DNA of 61,231 bases from JAWLEV01 sp041685915 (lineage in GTDB: Bacteria; Chloroflexota; Anaerolineae; UBA1429). Location of the stretch: NCBI GenBank assembly GCA_041685915.1, contig JAWLEV010000005.1, forward strand, positions 1 through 61,231. Reading direction: 5' to 3'. Of this stretch, positions 44,224-52,312 are shown piece after piece. Both the position numbers and the translations under genes were made by a program. Every line of letters begins with the position of its first letter. Position 1 is the stretch's first letter. The notes under the pieces were generated by a model. It was not told where the DNA came from. It worked only from the letters and a program-made list of their open reading frames with translations, and made no database searches.

Positions 44224-44258
44224 GGCTTTCCCAGACCAGATGGGAAAGCTGTTTTTTT
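44224..44258 (+). terminator. Intrinsic terminator in the lysine operon leader
   Basis: GGCTTTCCCA (44224-44233) pairs with TGGGAAAGCT (44241-44250), ten pairs including one G-U, loop GACCAGA, then seven T residues (44252-44258). It lies 60 bases before lysW with no gene between it and the promoter except the leader ORF, so it must be conditionally bypassed. Confidence 0.85.
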
Positions 44259-44319
44259 GTTTGGGGCTCTTGTAACCCGTAAAAGGGTGTTGAGAGCGCA
44301 AGAGTAAGGAGGGAGTATC

Positions 44320-44484
44320 ATGATTGGTGAATGTCCTGAATGTGCGGCAGAGATTGGGCTGGACGATGTGCTGGAGGGAGAGATCGTGAATTGTCCCGAT
44401 TGCGGCGTGGAGCTTGAGGTCATCGACGTGGATCCGTTGACTTTTGACCTGGCTCCCGAAGAGGAGGAGGATTGGGGGGAGTAG
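44320..44484 (+). CDS. lysW: Amino-group carrier protein LysW
   Basis: 54-residue acidic carrier to which alpha-aminoadipate is attached during lysine synthesis. The N-terminal zinc-binding cysteines are CPEC (residues 5-8) and CPDC (25-28). The C-terminus is EDWGE, the conserved LysW tail whose terminal glutamate gamma-carboxyl forms the isopeptide bond. ATG 44320 follows AAGGAGGG. First gene of the operon, so carrier and enzymes are made together. Short, but unambiguous by tail and context. Confidence 0.96.
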   Translation: MIGECPECAAEIGLDDVLEGEIVNCPDCGVELEVIDVDPLTFDLAPEEEEDWGE

Positions 44485-44489
44485 GAGGA

Positions 44490-45629
44490 ATGGGCGAGAA
44501 TGGGTTTGCCATCATTGAATCCACACTGCGGGAGGGCGAGCAATTCGTCGGTGCGAATTTCACGCCCGAGCAAAAGATAAAGATAGCCAGGGCGTTGGAT
44601 CGCTTCGGCGTCGAGTACATCGAGCTTACAACGCCCCTTGCCTCTCCGCAGAGTTTTGAGGATTGTAAGACGATTGCCGCCCTGGGCCTCGACACCAAGG
44701 TGCTGACTCACGTTCGCTGTGTGCGAGGGGATGCCGAGTTGGCCGTCAGCGCGGGTGTGGATGGGATAGACGTGCTCATCGGCACCTCGTCCATGTTGCG
44801 CGAGTTCAGCCACGGAAAGGATATCCCCGCGATCATCGATATGGCCCGGGACGTGGTCGGTTACATCCGGGATCAGGGATTGGAAGTACGGTTCAGTACC
44901 GAGGACTCGTTTCGGAGTGAACTGGACGATATCTTGCGCGTGTACGAGGCAGTGGATGCCGTGGGCGTGAATCGTGTAGGTATTGCTGACACGGTGGGCG
45001 TCGCGACCCCCCTTCAGGTTTACGACGTGGTTTCCAAGGTCAAGGAGCACGTCTCCTGTGACATCGAGTTTCATGGGCACAACGATTCGGGCTGCGCCAT
45101 AGCCAACGCTTACTGCGCCTTGCAGGCGGGGGCGACCCACGTGGATACGAGCATCCTGGGTATCGGGGAGCGCAACGGCATCGCGCCGCTGGGTGGACTG
45201 GTCGCGCGCCTGTATGCGATGGATCGTTCTTCGGTGATGAAATATCGCCTGGAGATGCTGGAGGAACTCGATACTATGGTTGCCGAGATGGTGGGCGTCG
45301 ATATACCTTTTAATAACTATATCACGGGCATCACGGCCTTTACTCACAAGGCGGGAATCCATGCCAAGGCCGTATTGAACGCACCAGAGACGTACGAGAT
45401 TCTCGACCCCGAGGATTTTGGCATGAGCCGCTACGTCAGCATCGCCCATCGCCTTACAGGCTGGAACGCTATCAAGTCACGTGCAGAGCAGCTGAATCTG
45501 GATATACCGGAGGATGAGTTAAAGGCGATAACGCTGCATATCAAAAAGTTGGCTGACGAGAAGCCCCTCGCCCTGGATGACGTGGATGCTTTGTTGCGAG
45601 ACTGGATAGCCAATCATGGGGAGGCATAG
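44490..45629 (+). CDS. hcs: Homocitrate synthase
   Basis: Condenses 2-oxoglutarate with acetyl-CoA, the first step of the alpha-aminoadipate pathway. The DRE-TIM barrel starts FAIIESTLREGEQFVGANFT and has VEYIELTTPLASPQSFEDCK, RFSTEDSFRSELDDIL, ADTVGVATPLQVYDVV, EFHGHNDSGCAIANAY and ILGIGERNGIAPLGG. The HxH metal motif HGHND and THKAGIHAKAVL are intact. Overall it aligns closely with the Thermus homocitrate synthase as I recall it. ATG 44490 is used; TTG 44472, with GAGGAGGAGGA before it and overlap with lysW, is a real alternative. Confidence 0.94.
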   Translation: MGENGFAIIESTLREGEQFVGANFTPEQKIKIARALDRFGVEYIELTTPLASPQSFEDCKTIAALGLDTKVLTHVRCVRGDAELAVSAGVDGIDVLIGTSSMLREFSHGKDIPAIIDMARDVVGYIRDQGLEVRFSTEDSFRSELDDILRVYEAVDAVGVNRVGIADTVGVATPLQVYDVVSKVKEHVSCDIEFHGHNDSGCAIANAYCALQAGATHVDTSILGIGERNGIAPLGGLVARLYAMDRSSVMKYRLEMLEELDTMVAEMVGVDIPFNNYITGITAFTHKAGIHAKAVLNAPETYEILDPEDFGMSRYVSIAHRLTGWNAIKSRAEQLNLDIPEDELKAITLHIKKLADEKPLALDDVDALLRDWIANHGEA

Positions 45630-45632
45630 GTT

Positions 45633-46880
45633 GTGAACAGAATACGGGGGACGTTGTCCGAGACGATCCTTTCCCGGGCAGCGGATCGTAAAGTGTCCGC
45701 GGGTGATGTCGTCATCGTCGACGTGGATCGCTGCATGAGTCATGATTCCCTCACTCCGGAAGTCATAGACGTGCTGGATGACGTCCTTGGCGTGGAGCAT
45801 CTGTTCGATCCGCGGCGTGTGGCTGTGATGATAGATCACGTGGCTCCTGCCTCATCGGTATCCACGGCGGACGCCCAGGTAAAGGTGCGGGACTGGGTGA
45901 GGCGGGAGGGTATCGAGGATTTCTACGACGTGGGGTGTGGCGTATGTCATCAGGTCATGCTCGAGGAGACCCTGATTCAGCCGGGCCAGGTAGTGCTGGG
46001 CACCGATTCCCATGCCACGGCCTATGGTGCGATCTGTGCCTTTGGAACCGGGGTCGGATCCAGGGATATGGCCCTGGCCCTGGCCACGGGCAGGATATGG
46101 CTGCGCGTGCCGCAGACGATCCGTGTGGTTCTAAAGGGAAACTTTCAGCGTAACGTGGTGGCCAAGGACGTGAGCCTTTTCCTGTGCGGCCGCCTGGGCA
46201 TGAACGGGGCCAACTATCGTGCCGTGGAGTTCCACGGTGCAGAGTGGCTCGGTCTGGCCGACCGCATTACCTTGTGTTCCATGACCACGGAATTGGGGGC
46301 AAAAGTGGGGCTCTTTCCTCCTTTGGGAGAAATAGCGGATCTCTTTGATAGCCCTGGGTGGTTGAGAGTTAATGCGGGGGCCACGTACGAGAAGACCATA
46401 GAGGTTGATCTGGACAGTCTGGAGCCCCAGGTCGCGGTGCCCTCGAGTGTGGAACGTGTCTGTTCCGTCGCGGATCTGGATGATGATATTGCGGTGGATC
46501 AGGTCTTTGTGGGCACCTGTACGAACGGGCGCCTGCGCGATCTGGAGGCTGTGGCGCGTATTCTGGAGGGGAAAAAGATCGCGCGGGGGGTGAGGATGTT
46601 GATCGTTCCCGCCTCACATCGTATCCTGCAAGAGGCTGTCGCGAATGGTACCATGGCCATCCTGTTGGATGCGGGCGCCACCATCGGCACCCCGGGTTGT
46701 GGTCCCTGCATAGGACGTCACATGGGAGTCCTGGGTGCTGGCGATGTCTGCTTTTCGACGGGCAACCGGAATTTCCGGGGACGCATGGGCTCTCCCGACG
46801 CACAGATCTATTTGGGATCACCGGAAACGGCGGCGGCCACGGCGCTGACCGGCGTGATCACCGATCCGACCACTGTATAG
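45633..46880 (+). CDS. lysT: Homoaconitase large subunit
   Basis: Isomerises homocitrate to homoisocitrate via homoaconitate with a 4Fe-4S cluster. 415 residues with VDRCMSHDSLTPEV, VLGTDSHATAYGAICAFGTG near residue 108 (cluster Cys region follows), and FVGTCTNGRLRDLEAVARIL near 290. PGCGPCIGRHMGVLGAGDVC near 350 supplies the two other cluster cysteines. The sequence is of the LeuC/LysT branch; assignment to homoaconitase rather than isopropylmalate isomerase rests on the operon. GTG start three bases after the homocitrate synthase gene. Confidence 0.92.
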   Translation: MNRIRGTLSETILSRAADRKVSAGDVVIVDVDRCMSHDSLTPEVIDVLDDVLGVEHLFDPRRVAVMIDHVAPASSVSTADAQVKVRDWVRREGIEDFYDVGCGVCHQVMLEETLIQPGQVVLGTDSHATAYGAICAFGTGVGSRDMALALATGRIWLRVPQTIRVVLKGNFQRNVVAKDVSLFLCGRLGMNGANYRAVEFHGAEWLGLADRITLCSMTTELGAKVGLFPPLGEIADLFDSPGWLRVNAGATYEKTIEVDLDSLEPQVAVPSSVERVCSVADLDDDIAVDQVFVGTCTNGRLRDLEAVARILEGKKIARGVRMLIVPASHRILQEAVANGTMAILLDAGATIGTPGCGPCIGRHMGVLGAGDVCFSTGNRNFRGRMGSPDAQIYLGSPETAAATALTGVITDPTTV

Positions 46881-46890
46881 GAGGGCGAGG

Positions 46891-47388
46891 ATGGCAAGAG
46901 TTTGGCTTTTCGGCGAGAACGTGGATACCGATCAGATCCTCCCTGGGCGTTTTGCCCCCTATATGACCTCTGAGGCGGATCTTGGCAAGTATCCCTTTGT
47001 GGAGGCGCGTCCCACGTTTGCCAAGGAAGTTCAACCTGGCGATGTGATCGTGGCAGGAGAGAACTTTGGCTGTGGATCCTCTCGCGAGTATGCTCCTCGC
47101 TCCCTTTGCGTGGTGGGGATTGGGGCCATCTTTGCCCCGAGTTTCGCGCGTATTTTTTACCGGAATGCTCTCAACCTCGGGCTTACTCTTTTTGAGATCG
47201 ATCTGACGTCTGTATTGGAGGATGGGCAGGAGGTCGCGCTCGATATGGAAGCGCTCACGCTGGAAACCGATAGCCGGACGATCGATTTGCCGGCACCTCC
47301 TCCCTGGGTTCGACGCGTCTGGGCAGAGGGGGGAATGATAGCCTTCTATCAAAAGTATAATCGTCTGCCCCTGGAGGCTGAGGCGTGA
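46891..47388 (+). CDS. lysU: Homoaconitase small subunit
   Basis: 165-residue swivel domain that pairs with LysT. WLFGENVDTDQILPGRFAPY is the archaeal/Thermus-type N-terminus, and GDVIVAGENFGCGSSREYAP near residue 50 is the substrate-binding loop. AIFAPSFARIFYRNALNLGL follows. ATG 46891, ten bases after lysT. The stop overlaps the next start by four bases. Confidence 0.94.
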   Translation: MARVWLFGENVDTDQILPGRFAPYMTSEADLGKYPFVEARPTFAKEVQPGDVIVAGENFGCGSSREYAPRSLCVVGIGAIFAPSFARIFYRNALNLGLTLFEIDLTSVLEDGQEVALDMEALTLETDSRTIDLPAPPPWVRRVWAEGGMIAFYQKYNRLPLEAEA

Positions 47389-48392
47389 CCTATCGAATCT
47401 GTTTGATAGAGGGGGATGGCATCGGGCACGAGGTTGTGCCCGCAGGGCGACGTCTGTTGGAGGCCACGGATTTGTCCCTTGTCTTTGTCGAGGCCGAAGC
47501 TGGCTGGGCCACGTTCCAGCAACATGGCATGGCGCTGCCTGAAGGGACAGTAGAGGCGGTGAGGGGTGCAGACGCCACGTTGTTCGGCGCCGTCTCGTCG
47601 CCCCTGGAACCGACGGAGGGCTATCGCAGTCCCATCGTGGGTCTGCGGCGTGCTCTACAACTTTATGCCAATCTGCGTCCTGCCGTATCGTATCCTGTGC
47701 CCGACGCGCGTGAAGGTGTGGATCTATTGATTGTGCGGGAGAATAGCGAGGGGCTCTACAGCGGGCGGGAGCGTTCGGACGGTCAAAAAGCGGTCACGGA
47801 GCGGGTTATTACCCGAGAAGCCTCGGAACGTGTCGTACGTCTAGCCTTTCGGCAGGCGGGACAGCGGCGGAAGCAGGTCACCGTGGTGCACAAGGCCAAC
47901 GTGTTGCGTGCGACGTGTGGACTCTTTAGGGAGGCGGCGCTTGAGGTGGCAAAAGAGTTCCCCAAAATTGAGATGAAGGAGATGCTGGTCGATGCGGCGG
48001 CCATGCATCTTGTGCGTTCGCCGGAACGGTTCGACGTCATCGTGACCACCAATCTTTTCGGCGATATCCTCTCGGACGAGGCGGCGGGTTTGGTGGGTGG
48101 GTTGGGGGTGGCTCCTTCTGCGAATATAGGGGATGAGAGAGCCGTCTTTGAGCCGGTGCACGGATCGGCTCCCGATATCGCGGGGCAGGGCATCGCCAAT
48201 CCCGTAGCCACTTTTTTCTCTGTGGCCATGCTTCTCGACTATTTGGGCGAGGAGGAGATGGCGACAGGCGTGAGAAAAGCCATCAAGGATGTTTGCCGTG
48301 ACGGCCCCCGAACGCCCGATTTGGGAGGGGAGGCGAGCACGAGGGGGGTTACACAGGCTGTGATAGATCGCTTAAGGAGTGAACGAGAATGA
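47385..48392 (+). CDS. hicd: Homoisocitrate dehydrogenase
   Basis: NAD-dependent oxidative decarboxylase making 2-oxoadipate. 335 residues; ICLIEGDGIGHEVVPAGRRL, LRRALQLYANLRPA with the arginine implicated in homoisocitrate binding, IVRENSEGLYSGRERSDG, VVHKANVLRATCGLFREAA, and TTNLFGDILSDEAAGLVGGL with HGSAPDIAGQGIANP. Overlaps lysU by four bases (GTGA) and lysX by four (ATGA). Members of this branch may also act on isocitrate; the operon favours homoisocitrate. Confidence 0.92.
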   Translation: MTYRICLIEGDGIGHEVVPAGRRLLEATDLSLVFVEAEAGWATFQQHGMALPEGTVEAVRGADATLFGAVSSPLEPTEGYRSPIVGLRRALQLYANLRPAVSYPVPDAREGVDLLIVRENSEGLYSGRERSDGQKAVTERVITREASERVVRLAFRQAGQRRKQVTVVHKANVLRATCGLFREAALEVAKEFPKIEMKEMLVDAAAMHLVRSPERFDVIVTTNLFGDILSDEAAGLVGGLGVAPSANIGDERAVFEPVHGSAPDIAGQGIANPVATFFSVAMLLDYLGEEEMATGVRKAIKDVCRDGPRTPDLGGEASTRGVTQAVIDRLRSERE

Positions 48393-49246
48393 AAGTTGGT
48401 ATGCTCTTGTCTCGCGTGCGCGTGGAGGAGAAACTGCTGATCAAGGCCTTTGAGGAACGAGGGATCGATCTGGTGCGCATAGACGACCGTGATCTCGTTC
48501 TGGACATGCACGGCGACGATCAGATGCAGCAGTATGACATCATCATAGAGCGCTGCATCAACCACTCGCGCGCCCTTCACGCTTTGGAGTTGCTGGATTC
48601 GTGGGGCGTGCCCACCGTCAATAGTTACGAGGTGGCCTTGATCTGTGGAAACAAGTTCTCCACCACACGGGCTTTGATAGACAACGATATCCCCACTCCC
48701 AGGACCTTTTTGGCCTTTACGCCCGATTCCGCGTTGAGGGCCATCGAGGATTTGGGTTATCCAGCCGTATTAAAACCGGCCGTAGGCTCCTGGGGGCGCC
48801 TGATATCGAAGGTTAACGATCGCGAAGCGGCGGAGACAGTGCTGGAGCACAAAAAGATTTTGGGGTCCTATCATCATTCGATATTTTACATTCAAGAGTA
48901 TGTGGATAAGCCCCAGAGAGATATTCGAACCTTTGTTGTGGGAGACGAGACGATTTGTGGCATCTACCGCAGGTCGGAGCACTGGATCACCAACACGGCG
49001 AGAGGTGGCGAGGCCAGCAATTGTCCTATAACCCCCGAACTCGACGCCCTCTCGGTTGCCGCGGCCGAGGCGGTGGGCGGTGGGGTGGTGGCCGTCGATA
49101 TCTTTGAGAGCCCCGATGAGGGGTTTTTGGTGGGTGAGGTAAACTATACCATGGAGTTTCGCAACAGCATCGATACCACGGGCGTGGATATTCCGGCGAA
49201 AATAGTCGATTATGTATTGCGTGTTGGGAGAGGAGAGCAGGCGTGA
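48389..49246 (+). CDS. lysX: LysW-alpha-aminoadipate ligase LysX
   Basis: ATP-grasp enzyme joining alpha-aminoadipate to the LysW C-terminal glutamate. 285 residues; MKVGMLLSRVRVEEKLLIKA at the start, ATP-grasp GYPAVLKPAVGSWGRLISKV near residue 125, YIQEYVDKPQRDIRTFVVGD, NTARGGEASNCPITPEL near 200, and FLVGEVNYTMEFRNSI. Overlapped on both sides by four bases. In some organisms LysX also ligates glutamate for arginine synthesis; no separate ArgX is visible in the window. Confidence 0.94.
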   Translation: MKVGMLLSRVRVEEKLLIKAFEERGIDLVRIDDRDLVLDMHGDDQMQQYDIIIERCINHSRALHALELLDSWGVPTVNSYEVALICGNKFSTTRALIDNDIPTPRTFLAFTPDSALRAIEDLGYPAVLKPAVGSWGRLISKVNDREAAETVLEHKKILGSYHHSIFYIQEYVDKPQRDIRTFVVGDETICGIYRRSEHWITNTARGGEASNCPITPELDALSVAAAEAVGGGVVAVDIFESPDEGFLVGEVNYTMEFRNSIDTTGVDIPAKIVDYVLRVGRGEQA

Positions 49247-50310
49247 GCGAGGATCGGATGAACGTTTCCATTATCGGTGGTTCCGGTTACGCGGGCGGGG
49301 AGTTGCTGCGTTTGCTGCTCGATCATCCACATGTTGAGGTAGCCCAGGTGACATCGGAGAGTTATACGGGACGCTATGTGTACGCGCGGCATCCCAACCT
49401 GCGCGATCGCACCCGTCTCAAATTCTCAGCCCTGTCGAACCTTGAGCCATGCGATTTTCTCTTTGTGGCGTTGCCCCATGGCGAAGTGATCCGCCGCATA
49501 GATGAACTGAGCGAGTTGGCGCCTTGCATCGTCGATCTTTCCTCCGATTTTCGCCTCCGAGATGCCGCAGACTATGTGAGGTGGTATGGACACGAGCACG
49601 AAGCCCCCGAATGGTTGCCCCGTTTCGTCTATGGTCTTGCCGAGGTGAACCGGGAGGCCATCGCCGAGGCCGATTACGTCAGTGGAGTGGGCTGCAACGC
49701 CACAGCGACCAATCTGGCCATCTGGCCCCTTTTCGCGGAGGATCTCGTCGACCGTAAGCGGGGGGTGATTGTGGAGGTCAAGGCCGGTTCTTCCGAGGCT
49801 GGGGCGTCGTCGAGTCCCTCCTCGCACCATCCCGATCGCAGTGGCGTCGTGCGCTCCTTTGCGCCCGTGGGACACCGCCACACAGCGGAGGTTGTGCAGA
49901 TGGTGAGTGGGGAGGCATCGAAAGTGCCAGTGCACATGTCGGTGACCTCTGTGGAGTTGGTGCGCGGCGTGCTTGCCACGGCGCATCTCTTTTTCAAGGG
50001 TGACAGGCAGGATCTGGAGATTAAGGATCTGTGGCGCGTCTATCGGCGCACCTATCGCGACGAGCCTTTCATCCGTATCGTGCGCGATCGTCGGGGCGTC
50101 TATCGTTATCCTGAGCCAAAGATATTGGCCGGCAGCAACTATGGGGACGTGGGTTTTGACTATGATCCCGAGACGGGGCGCATCGTGGCCATGGCGGCTA
50201 TCGACAACCTCATGAAGGGGGCTTCGGGAAGTGCGGTGCAGTGTATGAATATCATGTGTGGTTGGGATGAGACGACAGGGCTAGAGTTCCCGGGCCTACA
50301 TCCCATCTAG
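49243..50310 (+). CDS. lysY: LysW-gamma-L-alpha-aminoadipyl-6-phosphate reductase LysY
   Basis: ArgC-like NADPH-dependent reductase of the carrier-bound phosphate. 355 residues; VSIIGGSGYAGGELLRLLLD Rossmann start, VDLSSDFRLRDAADYVRWYG, catalytic cysteine in DYVSGVGCNATATNLAIWPL (near residue 151), GRIVAMAAIDNLMKGASGSA at the end. GTG 49243 overlaps lysX by four bases; ATG 49258 is an alternative start. Confidence 0.93.
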   Translation: MSEDRMNVSIIGGSGYAGGELLRLLLDHPHVEVAQVTSESYTGRYVYARHPNLRDRTRLKFSALSNLEPCDFLFVALPHGEVIRRIDELSELAPCIVDLSSDFRLRDAADYVRWYGHEHEAPEWLPRFVYGLAEVNREAIAEADYVSGVGCNATATNLAIWPLFAEDLVDRKRGVIVEVKAGSSEAGASSSPSSHHPDRSGVVRSFAPVGHRHTAEVVQMVSGEASKVPVHMSVTSVELVRGVLATAHLFFKGDRQDLEIKDLWRVYRRTYRDEPFIRIVRDRRGVYRYPEPKILAGSNYGDVGFDYDPETGRIVAMAAIDNLMKGASGSAVQCMNIMCGWDETTGLEFPGLHPI

Positions 50311-50325
50311 ATTTTGAGGAGAGAG

Positions 50326-51129
50326 ATGATCGTTGTCAAAGTAGGTGGCAGTGAGGGGATCGATTTGCAGGCTGTTTGCGATGATGTCGCCTCCCTCGTG
50401 AAGGAGGGGCAGCAGATGGTCTTTGTGCATGGGGGATCCCATCGCACCAATGTCGTCGCCGAGAAACTGGGGCATCCTCCCGAGTTTGTCACTTCGATTT
50501 CGGGGTACACCAGCCGCCGTACGGATCGGGAGACGCTCAAAATATTCGAGATGGTCTACTGTGGCGAGATAAACAAGGGTATCGTGGAGAGATTGCAGGC
50601 GCAGGGAGTGAATGCCATCGGTCTTTCGGGGCTCGACGGCCGCTTGTTGGAGGGGCGGCGCAAGTCGGTGATCAAGATCGTGCGGGACGGGCGACGTTTT
50701 GTGTTGCGCGACGATTATACGGGAACGGTGGACGAGGTCAACGTGGATCTGCTGCGTATGTTTTTGGACAATGGCTATCTACCCGTGGTCACGCCGCCGG
50801 CCATCAGCACGGAGAGCGAGGCCATCAACGTGGACGGGGACCGCGCGGCAGCGCAGATCGCCTCAACCCTGGACGCGGAGCAGCTGATCATCCTGTCCAA
50901 TGTCCCGGGCCTGTTGCGGGATTTCCCTGACGAGGATACGTTGATAGAGCACATCGACCCGCGACGTGCAGAAGAGGCTATGGAACATGCCGAGGGACGC
51001 ATGCGCATCAAGATATTGGGCGCCACGGAGGCCATCGAGGAGGGTGTGGGACGGGTCATCTTTGGCGATGGGCGCATCCCGTCTCCTGTACGGGCTGCCC
51101 TGTCGGGACAGGGAACGGTCATAGGATAG
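50326..51129 (+). CDS. lysZ: LysW-aminoadipate 6-kinase LysZ
   Basis: Amino-acid kinase phosphorylating LysW-bound aminoadipate. 267 residues; MIVVKVGGSEGIDLQAVCDD, FVHGGSHRTNVVAEKLGHPP, SGYTSRRTDRETLKIFEMVY (a LysZ-type substrate loop), VNVDGDRAAAQIASTLDAEQ, and GRMRIKILGATEAIEEGVGR. ATG 50326 follows TGAGGAGAG. Sixteen bases after lysY. Confidence 0.94.
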   Translation: MIVVKVGGSEGIDLQAVCDDVASLVKEGQQMVFVHGGSHRTNVVAEKLGHPPEFVTSISGYTSRRTDRETLKIFEMVYCGEINKGIVERLQAQGVNAIGLSGLDGRLLEGRRKSVIKIVRDGRRFVLRDDYTGTVDEVNVDLLRMFLDNGYLPVVTPPAISTESEAINVDGDRAAAQIASTLDAEQLIILSNVPGLLRDFPDEDTLIEHIDPRRAEEAMEHAEGRMRIKILGATEAIEEGVGRVIFGDGRIPSPVRAALSGQGTVIG

Positions 51130-51154
51130 GTTTTTAGATAAGGGAGGGTTGCAG

Positions 51155-52312
51155 GTGGATATCATAGAGCGCGAGGACAGATATACGAGTGGCGTCTATC
51201 CGAAGCGTGGCGCAGCCATCGTGCGAGGTAAGGGAGCGCGGGTCTGGGACAGTGAGGGGCGTGAGTACATCGATTGCGTTGCCGGACATGGCGTGGTACT
51301 GGTGGGGCACTGCAATCCCGCCGTGGCCCAGGCCCTGAGGGAACAGGGCAAGAGGCTCATCACCTGTCCCGAGATATTCTATAATGATGTACGCTCTGAG
51401 CTTTTGGAACGCCTGGTCTCAGTAATGCCCGCTTCTCTGACCCGTGCCTATCTCTGTAATTCGGGGGCCGAGGCTGTGGAGGCGGCTTTGAAGTTCGCCC
51501 GCCTGAGTACGGGACGCACGGGAATCGTGGCGGCTATGCGTGGCTTCCATGGGCGCACCATGGGCGCACTCTCGGCCACGTGGAAACGCAGTTATCGCGA
51601 GCCCTTTGAGCCTCTGGTTCCAGATTTCGATCACGTGCCTTACAATGATTTTGAGGCTTTGGAAGAGGTGGTGGATGAAGGGACGGCGGCTGTGCTTCTG
51701 GAGGTGGTGCAGGGAGAGGGGGGCGTGAATCCCGCCGAGCCCGAATATATCCGCAACGTGCGCGAGTTGTGCGATGAGAAGGGAGCGTTGCTCATCATCG
51801 ACGAGGTGCAGACGGGATTTGGGCGCACGGGGAAATTCTTTGCCTGTGAGCATTACGATCTGCAGCCGGATATGATGTGCGTGGCCAAGGGTATCGCTGG
51901 GGGCGTCCCCATGGGGGCTGTGCTGCTCAGTGATAAGGTGGAGAACCTGAGTTCGGGCGCGCACGGCTCGACATTTGGGGGGAATCCCCTGGCCTGTGCT
52001 GCTTCCCTGGCTGCCATCGGCTATATCCAGGAGAACGATCTGGTCGCCGAGGCGCGCCGGAAAGGGGATTGGGCCTTTGAGCGCTTGTCAAGCATCGATC
52101 TACGTTTGATCCGCGAAGTTAGAGGATTGGGCCTGATGATCGGCGTCCAGATACGCAGGCGGGTGACGCCCTATTTAAAAGCCCTCATGGATAAGGGGAT
52201 ACTGGCCCTTCCGGCGGGGAGCACGGTACTGCGTTTGCTGCCGCCGTTGGTCATCACGGATGAGGAATTGGCTACGGTGTGTGACGCCGTCGAGGAGGTT
52301 CTGAAAGGGTGA
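51155..52312 (+). CDS. lysJ: LysW-gamma-L-lysine aminotransferase LysJ
   Basis: PLP-dependent class III aminotransferase, 385 residues, converting the carrier-bound semialdehyde to carrier-bound lysine. YIDCVAGHGVVLVGHCNPAV, YLCNSGAEAVEAALKFARLS, GALLIIDEVQTGFGRTGKFF (PLP Asp-Glu region), DMMCVAKGIAGGVPMGAVLL with the Schiff-base lysine near residue 245, and STFGGNPLACAASLAAI. GTG 51155 is chosen for AGGGAGGG six bases upstream; TTG 51149 would be too close. Confidence 0.94.
   Translation: MDIIEREDRYTSGVYPKRGAAIVRGKGARVWDSEGREYIDCVAGHGVVLVGHCNPAVAQALREQGKRLITCPEIFYNDVRSELLERLVSVMPASLTRAYLCNSGAEAVEAALKFARLSTGRTGIVAAMRGFHGRTMGALSATWKRSYREPFEPLVPDFDHVPYNDFEALEEVVDEGTAAVLLEVVQGEGGVNPAEPEYIRNVRELCDEKGALLIIDEVQTGFGRTGKFFACEHYDLQPDMMCVAKGIAGGVPMGAVLLSDKVENLSSGAHGSTFGGNPLACAASLAAIGYIQENDLVAEARRKGDWAFERLSSIDLRLIREVRGLGLMIGVQIRRRVTPYLKALMDKGILALPAGSTVLRLLPPLVITDEELATVCDAVEEVLKG

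Larger units (their letters stand above)
44054..44319 (+). promoter_or_regulatory. Structured leader of the lysine operon, candidate transcription attenuator
   Basis: The leader holds mutually exclusive pairings. Hairpin GACCAG/CTGGTC (44153-44158 with 44163-44168) competes with a ten-base pairing of TCTGGTCTGG (44162-44171) to CCAGACCAGA (44231-44240), which invades the top of a terminator (44224-44258). Longer-range helices GTCAAGT/ACTTGAC (44096-44102 with 44198-44204) and AAGCCTA/TAGGCTT (44120-44126 with 44173-44179) are also possible. A CTCTTG/CAAGAG helix (44267-44272 with 44299-44304) abuts the lysW ribosome site AAGGAGGG. I see no lysine-riboswitch or T-box core. A small leader ORF lies inside. 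Confidence 0.6.

Noticed and set aside
44054..44319. Lysine riboswitch or T-box in the lysine operon leader
   Set aside because: The conserved lysine-riboswitch core (AGAGGNGC..., GCCGAAG-type) and the T-box antiterminator sequence (TGGNACCGCG) were sought by eye and not found.
44184..45449. 421-codon open frame on the minus strand opposite homocitrate synthase
   Set aside because: Antisense to an unambiguous homocitrate synthase and running into the operon leader; low-complexity His/Asp/Gly composition is typical of shadow frames.
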